Part shown: positions 7,702-13,670 of the stretch, in pieces | Layout of the letters: the number at the start of each line of letters is the position of its first letter | How positions within the stretch are numbered: the first letter of the stretch is position 1 | Source: Lachnospiraceae bacterium UBA7060 | GTDB lineage: Bacteria > Bacillota > Clostridia > Lachnospirales > Lachnospiraceae | Assembly (NCBI GenBank): GCA_002493835.1 | Contig: DLAA01000108.1 | Span: forward strand, 1 to 17,700 | Length of the DNA: 17,700 nucleotides | Direction of reading: 5' to 3' | Made by a program: the position numbers and the translations under genes | The notes under the pieces: generated by a model | What the model was told of the DNA's origin: nothing | The model's input: only the letters and a program-made list of their open reading frames with translations | Databases searched by the model: none

Positions 7702-9666
7702 TTACAGCACTGCATTGACTACTTCAAGCGCAATATCATACGCGTAATCCTTAATCGCCTTCTCACAGAGACGAAGCATTTTCTTGTCACTCTCCGGTCT
7801 GTCATAGCGTTTCAGTTCCCGAAGCTTTGCCGCCGCACTCTCACCGTCGAAATCATCCAGCCTGGCCGCCAGCTCGTTGAGTGCTCTGACCCACTCTTCT
7901 TCTCCTATCTTCTCTACACTTTCCTCCACCCTATCCTCTTCCTTTTTCTCCCCGGAGTCCTCGCTCTCCAAATAAACACGCAGGCTGTTTCTCATATTAT
8001 TCATCATGCTGAAAAGAATCGGTGACCGCACTGTCACATCCTCAAGCTGCCCCGCCTTTGCCATCTTCTCCAGTTCAAAGGCCTCATCCGCCAGATCGTC
8101 AGCTCCCACATTTCTGGCATTTCCCTTTAAAGAATGTACAATAATCGTATATCCTGGCATATCTCCCTTCTGCAGGAAATCCCGAAGAGCCGTCTCTTTT
8201 TCCTGCAAAATAGAATGAAAATCGTGGAGCACCTTGCCATAAAGAGCCTTGTCGCCTCCCATATACCGAAGTCCGTTTCTTAAATTAAAGCCCATCAGAT
8301 AAAGCTGGCTCTCCCTGATGTCAAATTCAATTTCGCCTCCCGCATCCCCATATTCATCGCTGATGTCCCTATTATTTGTCAGATAGACCACGTTATCCGG
8401 CAGATACTCAATCAGCAGATTCTCAAACTTATCGGCGTCGATAGGCTTTGTCAGGTAATCCTGAAAGCCCTCCTTGAGATAAAGCTCCCGCGCGCCCGCC
8501 ACCGCGTTTGCAGTCAGTGCAATCACCGGTACATCCCTGGATGGATTTCCCTCAAGCTTTCTGATCGCATGCAATGTCTGTACACCATCCATCACCGGCA
8601 TCATATGGTCCATGCAAATTAGATGATAAGTCTTCCTCTTGATCAGCTCTAAGCATTCCTCCCCACTCGAAGCCACATCCACCTGAAGTCTGGTAGCCTT
8701 TAAAAGTCCCTGCGCCACTGCCAGATTCATGGCATTGTCATCCACAACCAAAATTCTGCCCATGGGTGCAATAAACTTTTCATGATAATCTTCCATACTG
8801 CGCAGACTCTCCCGGTACTGCTTTTCAAAATCTCCGAGAGGTTCCCTGTCCACTACCTTCTGTATAATCCGAAAGGAAAAAGCGGACCCTTTTCCATACA
8901 CACTCTGTACTTCAAGCTTACCGCCCATCATCTCAACCAAACGATCCGTAATGGCAAGGCCTAGGCCAGTTCTGTCATTCTTGCTCCGAAGAGTAGAATC
9001 CATTCGTTGAAAGGCCATAAAAAGTTTGGGAATATCCTCCTCCTTAATACCGATACCCGTATCCTTCACAATCACATAAATTTCTATGGAATCCTTTGCC
9101 ACTTCTTTCCACTCAATCTGCAGGGTGATTTTCCCTTTTTCCGTATATCTTACTGCATTGGACAGAAGATTCCCGATAATCTGTCTGATATGTATCTCAT
9201 CGCCGAAAAGCTTATAGGGAATATCCTTGGCAATTTTCAAAACCAAATCCAGCTTTTTCCTTCGCTGCTGTACAGAGATACTGTTTATCAGATCATTTAA
9301 CAGGGAACTGACATCATAAATACCCTCATTCAGTTCCATCTTATCCGCTTCCAGCTTAGAAAAGTCCAAAATATCACTGACTAGGGCAAGAAGAATACTG
9401 CCAGCCTGTCTGATATCCCTGGCGTACTCTTTGACAGCCTCCTCCTGACTCTCCCGCAGGATCAGTTCATTCAATCCAAGAATCGTATTGATCGGCGTCC
9501 GCAGCTCATGGGACATATTTGCCAAAAAAATATCTCTGGCATTTTCCGCTTTTTCTACCGCATTTTTGGCCTCGTCCAGCTCCTTGATCTTCCTCTGCAG
9601 CTCCTCCTGTGCCAAAGAAAGTTCTATTTCCTTATTTGCCATCGTTTTCTTTGTCTCCTGACTCAT
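7702..9666 (-). CDS. Soluble hybrid sensor histidine kinase (HisKA-HATPase-REC-Hpt)
   Basis: This 654-residue phosphorelay kinase has no membrane segment and no recognisable sensor domain. Residues 1-45 are a coiled coil rich in Glu and Lys. The H box MSHELRTPIN has His53. The HATPase domain shows NLLSNAVRY (N box, 166-174), DTGIGI (202-207) and TGLGLAI (233-239). A receiver domain (~303-423) has VVDDN, the phospho-acceptor Asp353 in CMDHMMPVMDG, and Lys407 in LTKP. An Hpt domain (~460-565) has His511 in HSLKGNARNVG. An acidic helical tail ends the protein. A full His-Asp-His relay is therefore present in one chain; the final Asp partner is not encoded nearby. AGGAAAGGA sits 7 nt before the ATG. 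It lies 57 nt behind folA and is probably the last gene of the thyA-folA operon. The signal is unknown. Confidence 0.9.
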   Translation of the reverse strand: MSQETKKTMANKEIELSLAQEELQRKIKELDEAKNAVEKAENARDIFLANMSHELRTPINTILGLNELILRESQEEAVKEYARDIRQAGSILLALVSDILDFSKLEADKMELNEGIYDVSSLLNDLINSISVQQRRKKLDLVLKIAKDIPYKLFGDEIHIRQIIGNLLSNAVRYTEKGKITLQIEWKEVAKDSIEIYVIVKDTGIGIKEEDIPKLFMAFQRMDSTLRSKNDRTGLGLAITDRLVEMMGGKLEVQSVYGKGSAFSFRIIQKVVDREPLGDFEKQYRESLRSMEDYHEKFIAPMGRILVVDDNAMNLAVAQGLLKATRLQVDVASSGEECLELIKRKTYHLICMDHMMPVMDGVQTLHAIRKLEGNPSRDVPVIALTANAVAGARELYLKEGFQDYLTKPIDADKFENLLIEYLPDNVVYLTNNRDISDEYGDAGGEIEFDIRESQLYLMGFNLRNGLRYMGGDKALYGKVLHDFHSILQEKETALRDFLQKGDMPGYTIIVHSLKGNARNVGADDLADEAFELEKMAKAGQLEDVTVRSPILFSMMNNMRNSLRVYLESEDSGEKKEEDRVEESVEKIGEEEWVRALNELAARLDDFDGESAAAKLRELKRYDRPESDKKMLRLCEKAIKDYAYDIALEVVNAVL

Positions 9667-9723
9667 GCTCCAGTCCTTTCCTTATATCATTTCTAATCCG
9701 CAGGCCTGCACTCTCCGGCGCCA

Positions 9724-10215
9724 TTATCTTCTCCGTTCATATTTCACAAAACAGTAAGGCAGATCAAAGTAGGTCTGTTCCTCGCTATCCGCCGTGATTT
9801 CCCATTCCTGATCCTGGTCCAAATTTGGGAAATAGGAGTCTGCCTCATATTCATGATCAATCTTCGTCACATGGACTACATCGCACTCCGGGAGCATCAT
9901 GCGGTAGACGCTCTCCCCGCCGATAATATAAATATCCTCTGTCGGATATTTGGAAAGCTCTCTCATGAGCTCATCCTTGTTATGCACTACCAGTGCATCT
10001 TTTACCTTGTATTCCGGGTTCGCGGACAACACAATGTTCGTCCTGTTTGGAAGCGGCATCCCCTGGGGAAACGTCTCGAGTGTCTTTCTGCCAAGCACCA
10101 CCACTTTACCCGTGGTCTCCTGTCTAAAATTTTTGTGATCCGCCGGAATCCTCACAAGCAGCCGGTTCTTACAGCCAATCGCCCAGTTATTGTCCACCGC
10201 CACAATTGCGTTCAT
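9724..10215 (-). CDS. folA: Dihydrofolate reductase
   Basis: This 163-residue enzyme reduces 7,8-dihydrofolate to tetrahydrofolate with NADPH. Motifs are AIVAVDNNWAIG at the N terminus, IPAD with the catalytic acid Asp26, GRKTLETFP (42-50), LPNRTNIVLS, and the NADPH-binding IYIIGGESVY. The ATG at 10213-10215 is chosen because AAGGAG lies 9 nt before it. The in-frame ATG three codons upstream would have the same site touching the start codon. It lies 87 nt downstream of thyA, whose product generates dihydrofolate, so the pair regenerates the one-carbon carrier used in dTMP synthesis. Nothing suggests a mobile trimethoprim-resistance type: there is no integron or transposon, and it sits with thyA. 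Confidence 0.95.
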   Translation of the reverse strand: MNAIVAVDNNWAIGCKNRLLVRIPADHKNFRQETTGKVVVLGRKTLETFPQGMPLPNRTNIVLSANPEYKVKDALVVHNKDELMRELSKYPTEDIYIIGGESVYRMMLPECDVVHVTKIDHEYEADSYFPNLDQDQEWEITADSEEQTYFDLPYCFVKYERRR

Positions 10216-10302
10216 TTGATACATCTCCTTACTGTCTCAGACTATTAAACTTGCAAGCCCGCACTTTTCGCTTTCCACCTGCCCTCATCGGATGGCTGCC
10301 CA

Positions 10303-11151
10303 TTATATGGCAATAGGAATATTTTCCAGCTGCGGCCCAGTGACGTAATTTTCAACTTTCACATCATTTCTTGTAAATTCGTAAAAATCTTTTATCGCAG
10401 GATTAATCCAGAACGTCGGCGCATCGTAAACCGGCCTCTCGATCAATTCCCGAATGAAAGGAATATGTCTGTCATAAATGTGGGCATCCGCAATCACGTG
10501 GACAAGCTCACCCGCCTCCATACCGCAGACCTGGGCAAGCATGTGTATGAGCACCGCGTACTGTACCACATTCCAGTTGTTTGCCGCCAGCACATCTTGA
10601 GAACGCTGATTCAGAATCGCATTCAGCGTCAGCTTATCATGCCCTTTTTTCTGAGTCACATTAAAAGTCATACTGTAAGCGCAGGGATAAAGATTCATCG
10701 CATGAAGATCCTGATGCACATAAATGTTAGTCATAATACGACGGCTGAACGGATTATTCTTCAGATCATAGATCACCCTGTCCACTTGATCCATCATGCC
10801 TTCTTGATACTGATGCTTTACCCCCAGCTGATAGCCATAGGCTTTGCCAATGCTGCCATCCTCGTCCGCCCATTCATCCCAGATGTGGCTGTGCAGATCA
10901 TGGATATTGTTAGATTTCCGCTGCCAAATCCAGAGCATCTCATCTGTGGCGCTCTTAAGCGCTGTCCGTCTGAGCGTCATAATAGGAAATTCCTTGGAAA
11001 GATCGTAGCGGTTCACCACACCGAACAGCTTCACCGTATAGGCACTCTCCCCGTCCGGCCAGTGAGGCCTCACCTTCTCCCCCTCCGTGCTCGTCCCGTT
11101 CTCCAATATATTTTTACACATATCTATAAAAATGTAATCTGCAAAACTCAC
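10303..11151 (-). CDS. thyA: Thymidylate synthase (ThyA type)
   Basis: This 282-residue enzyme methylates dUMP to dTMP using 5,10-methylene-THF and releases dihydrofolate for FolA. Seen: ELLWIWQ-like EMLWIWQRKSN (71-81), GKAYGYQLG (102-110), the phosphate-binding Arg pair in FSRRIMT, nucleophile Cys157 in NLYPCAYSM, RSQD (183-186), DAHIYDRH (222-229), FWINP, and the hydrophobic C terminus IPIAI. The start is GTG at 11151, with GGAGAG 6 nt upstream; the first ATG, ten codons in, lacks a site. Unusually, the block normally read as LGxPFN is AANNWN (189-194). It keeps the final Asn but not the Pro-Phe. It heads the probable thyA-folA-kinase operon. Confidence 0.93.
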   Translation of the reverse strand: MSFADYIFIDMCKNILENGTSTEGEKVRPHWPDGESAYTVKLFGVVNRYDLSKEFPIMTLRRTALKSATDEMLWIWQRKSNNIHDLHSHIWDEWADEDGSIGKAYGYQLGVKHQYQEGMMDQVDRVIYDLKNNPFSRRIMTNIYVHQDLHAMNLYPCAYSMTFNVTQKKGHDKLTLNAILNQRSQDVLAANNWNVVQYAVLIHMLAQVCGMEAGELVHVIADAHIYDRHIPFIRELIERPVYDAPTFWINPAIKDFYEFTRNDVKVENYVTGPQLENIPIAI

Positions 11152-11182
11152 CTTTCACTCTCCGCTCTTTTCATTATGTAAA

Positions 11183-11215
11183 CCATTCAGAAAGAATGCG
11201 CTTTTGCATTCTTGC
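11183..11215 (-). repeat. Degenerate repeat copy E (hairpin part only)
   Basis: A perfect 8-bp stem AAGAATGC/GCATTCTT with a 6-nt loop (arms 11192-11199 and 11206-11213) is followed on the minus strand by TCTGAATGG. This matches the central hairpin and following CTGAAT of copies A and B. The leader and terminator parts are not recognisable. It lies about 40 nt upstream of the thyA GTG. Confidence 0.4.
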
Positions 11216-11275
11216 GGACATGATTTAGCAGTTCTTAGGTATCGTTCTTTGATACCTTAGTACTGCTTCATGTCC
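11216..11275. other. 60-nt near-perfect hairpin at the 3' end of the beta-CASP gene
   Basis: Three nested inverted repeats form one stem: GGACATGA/TCATGTCC (11216-11223 and 11268-11275), AGCAGT/ACTGCT (11227-11232 and 11262-11267), and AGGTATC/GATACCT (11237-11243 and 11251-11257). The loop is 7 nt, with a 3-nt bulge and two small mismatches. The stop codon of the neighbouring gene (11268-11270) lies within the stem. Neither strand has a U tract behind it, so it is not a standard intrinsic terminator. It could block 3' exonucleases, act as a protein site, or be a small inverted-repeat insertion. Confidence 0.6.
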
Positions 11276-12869
11276 TGTCCCATCTGTCACAAAGTGAATT
11301 GATCTGATCTGCAAATTTTGCCAAATCTTTGTTCGCCCCGCCTTCGTTTCTATATATGACTGCCATAAGCCTCTGACCGGCTGCAAGCAGTCTCGCAAAG
11401 ACGCCGGAAATACCGTGTGCTTTCTTCTTGACAGCCACGGGCTCTGCTTCGTAAATAAATTCACCGCTTATCAAATCATATCTGGTGCCGCTGTAGGGCG
11501 CATAAGCATCCAGCTTGTGCTCCGCCTTCAAACACTCTGTGAAAAGAGTACAGACACTGTCCTCACCATGCACCACAAAAACTTTGTCCGGCTTCTTCTC
11601 AAAACCGTCTATCCACCGCAAAAGCCCCTTTTTGTCCGCGTGGCCGCTCATGCCCACCAGCTTCATGATATCAGCCCTGATCTCAATAGATTCACCGAAG
11701 AGCTTCACCTCCGAAGCGCCTTCCACAAGCATTCTGCCGAGAGTACCGACCGCCTGATAGCCTACGAAAAGGATCGTGCATTCCGGGCGCCAAAGATTGT
11801 GCTTTAAATGATGCCTGATACGGCCTGCCTCACACATGCCGGACGCAGATATAATAACCTTCGGCGTCTGTTCAAAATTGATGGCTTTTGACTCATCGCT
11901 GGTGATAGCCAGACGCAGACCCGGAAACGTAATTGGATTGATTCCCTGCCTGACAAGCGCCATAGACTCCTCATCAAAACATCTGGCCTCATTCTTGTGG
12001 AAAATACCCGTTGCTTCGACTGCCAGCGGACTATCCACATAGACTGGGAAATCCTCGTGTCCCTTCACCAGTCTGTCAGCCTTGATCTGACGTAGGAAAT
12101 ACAGCATTTCCTGCGTTCTGCCTACTGCAAAGGAGGGAATCACCACATTACCACCACGGTCAAAGGTAGTCTGCAAAATCTTCGTCAGTTCTCCCACATA
12201 ATCTACCTTATCAGAAGAGTGCAGCCTGTCGCCATATGTGGACTCCATCACTACATAGTCCGCTTCCGCCGTATTTTGGGGTTCTTTAATAAGCGGCTGG
12301 TCGCTGTTTCCGATATCCCCGGAAAAAACCAGCTTTTTTGTCACGCCATTCTCCGTCGCCCAGACCTCTATGCTGGAGGAACCAAGAAGATGACCAATAT
12401 CTGTAAACCTGATTTTTATATTCTCACATACTTGAATTTCACTGTCATAGTCGCAAGGGATGAGCCGCCTGATCACGCCGTCCGCATCCTCCATGGTATA
12501 GAGAGGCTCTATCAGTTCGTTCTCTGCACTTCTCTTCGCCTTACGATTTTTCCACTCCGCTTCCTGCATCTGAATATGCGCACAATCACGAAGCATAATG
12601 CTGCAGAGGTCGCAGGTGGGCGTTGTCGCATAAACTGCTCCCCGGAATCCCCGCGCATATAAAAGAGGAAGAAGCCCAGAATGATCTACATGGGCATGGG
12701 TCAAAAAGACATAATCTATAAGCGCCTCGTCCACGGGCAAGTCACAGTTCTCAAACACATTCGCCCCCTGCTCCATCCCGTAATCCACTAACATATTTTT
12801 TTCGCCTACACGCAGATAATGACAGCTGCCCGTCACCTCATGATCAGCACCAATAAACATAAGTTCCAT
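11268..12869 (-). CDS. Beta-CASP metallo-beta-lactamase protein (CPSF73/RNase-like)
   Basis: This 533-residue protein belongs to the metallo-beta-lactamase beta-CASP family of RNA-processing nucleases (CPSF-like, with an RNA-specificity domain). The zinc-binding set is THAHVDHSG (His58, His60, Asp62, His63), His160 in FTDIGHLLGSS, and Asp185 in FSGDIG. Beta-CASP motif A is MESTYGDR (208-215), with PSFAVGRTQE at 245-254. The later motifs are ISASGMCEAGRIRHH (340-354), MSGHAD (407-412) and VVHGE (432-436). The core ends near 475; the last ~55 residues are a basic-to-mixed tail without a recognised motif. A GGGGGG site lies 6 nt before the ATG. It is not RNase J: motif layout and length fit the YSH1-type group. 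Cellular target unknown. The stop lies in a large hairpin. Confidence 0.9.
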   Translation of the reverse strand: MELMFIGADHEVTGSCHYLRVGEKNMLVDYGMEQGANVFENCDLPVDEALIDYVFLTHAHVDHSGLLPLLYARGFRGAVYATTPTCDLCSIMLRDCAHIQMQEAEWKNRKAKRSAENELIEPLYTMEDADGVIRRLIPCDYDSEIQVCENIKIRFTDIGHLLGSSSIEVWATENGVTKKLVFSGDIGNSDQPLIKEPQNTAEADYVVMESTYGDRLHSSDKVDYVGELTKILQTTFDRGGNVVIPSFAVGRTQEMLYFLRQIKADRLVKGHEDFPVYVDSPLAVEATGIFHKNEARCFDEESMALVRQGINPITFPGLRLAITSDESKAINFEQTPKVIISASGMCEAGRIRHHLKHNLWRPECTILFVGYQAVGTLGRMLVEGASEVKLFGESIEIRADIMKLVGMSGHADKKGLLRWIDGFEKKPDKVFVVHGEDSVCTLFTECLKAEHKLDAYAPYSGTRYDLISGEFIYEAEPVAVKKKAHGISGVFARLLAAGQRLMAVIYRNEGGANKDLAKFADQINSLCDRWDRT

Positions 12870-12911
12870 ACACAGCCCCCCTATTCAACCCTATTCAGCC
12901 TATTTTATTTT

Positions 12912-12940
12912 ATCATATCATTTTTTTTGAAAAGCGTAAA
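12912..12940 (-). promoter_or_regulatory. Promoter of the beta-CASP gene
   Basis: On the minus strand TTTACG (12940-12935), a 17-nt spacer and TATGAT (12917-12912) are found, with an extended -10 TG one base upstream (TGATATGAT). The predicted leader of ~35 nt carries GAATAGGG twice at 10-bp spacing just before the ribosome-binding site. Matches to the sigma-A consensus are 4/6 and 5/6. Confidence 0.6.
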
Positions 12941-13004
12941 TCTTTTCGGAAATATCTTTTTACTTTTCTCCCATGTTTCAACATCCTTCAGCATTACCAT
13001 ACAA

Positions 13005-13010
13005 TATAAT
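13005..13010 (+). promoter_or_regulatory. Possible -10 element for ytaF
   Basis: A perfect TATAAT lies 24 nt before the ytaF start codon, leaving room for a short leader with the GAGGTG ribosome-binding site. No -35 resembling TTGACA occurs at 16-18 nt upstream, so recognition by sigma-A would be weak; another sigma factor is possible. It is divergent from the beta-CASP promoter. Confidence 0.35.
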
Positions 13011-13034
13011 AAAATCGCGATGAGGTGAAATCCC

Positions 13035-13670
13035 ATGTCCTTCTCCCTTTCCTCCCTGCTTCTTTTTCTGACAGCTGTTTCCTTAGACTCCATGACGGCT
13101 GGTTTCTCCTACGGCACGGGAAAAGTCCATATTAAAGCATTCTCACTGTTTCTCTTATCCTGCATACCAGCCGTTTTTGTCACTGCCGCCACAAGTCTCG
13201 GCACCGTGATCAGCGTGCTTCTTCCCTCTGATTCCCTGCCTTTTCTATCCTTTTTTCTGCTCACAATTATGGGCAGCGCAAAACTTCTAGAAAGCATGAT
13301 CCGTTATCTGGCAAAAAAACACCCCAGTCTCATGGGAAACTGGGGATGTAAAATCAAACAAGTAAACATTATCTTCACCATTTATTTGTCGCCGGAAGAA
13401 GCCAACCGAACAGACCTGCAGATTTTAAGTGCAAAAGAAGCACTGCTCTTAAGTCTTGCCCTTTCCTTAGACAGCGTTCTTGTCGGAATGGCCTTTTCCA
13501 CTGCCGGCATCCCCGCGCTTCTTCTCCTATTGTCGGCCTCTCTTTCCAACTTCCTTTTGTTTCTTTCCGGCTTTTGTCTCGGCCGCCTTCTTTCCCGTGC
13601 TCTCCATATGGATCTCTCATGGCTTAGCGGACTCTGTCTTCTACTCCTGGCCTTCCGCTTTCTCGTATGA
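13035..13670 (+). CDS. ytaF: YtaF-like sporulation/MntP-family membrane protein
   Basis: The 211-residue protein is almost entirely hydrophobic, with about six membrane segments in two similar halves (roughly 3-25, 34-57, 66-84, 133-152, 159-182, 188-211). Each half carries the signature Ser-Leu-Asp-Ser: AVSLDSMTAGFSYG near 14-27 and LALSLDSVLVGMAFS near 141-155. This duplicated motif is typical of the MntP/YtaF superfamily. The linker ending LSAKEALLLSLALSLDS resembles YtaF, annotated as a sporulation membrane protein of unknown biochemical role. AGGTG lies 8 nt before the ATG. It is the only plus-strand protein gene here, and its last 30 nt overlap the end of the convergent Ca2+ ATPase gene. 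Cation transport is plausible by family, not shown. Confidence 0.7.
   Translation: MSFSLSSLLLFLTAVSLDSMTAGFSYGTGKVHIKAFSLFLLSCIPAVFVTAATSLGTVISVLLPSDSLPFLSFFLLTIMGSAKLLESMIRYLAKKHPSLMGNWGCKIKQVNIIFTIYLSPEEANRTDLQILSAKEALLLSLALSLDSVLVGMAFSTAGIPALLLLLSASLSNFLLFLSGFCLGRLLSRALHMDLSWLSGLCLLLLAFRFLV

Noticed and set aside
9724..10215. FolA as an acquired trimethoprim-resistance reductase
   Set aside because: It sits with thyA, its base use resembles its neighbours, and there are no integron, transposon or insertion-sequence signs nearby.
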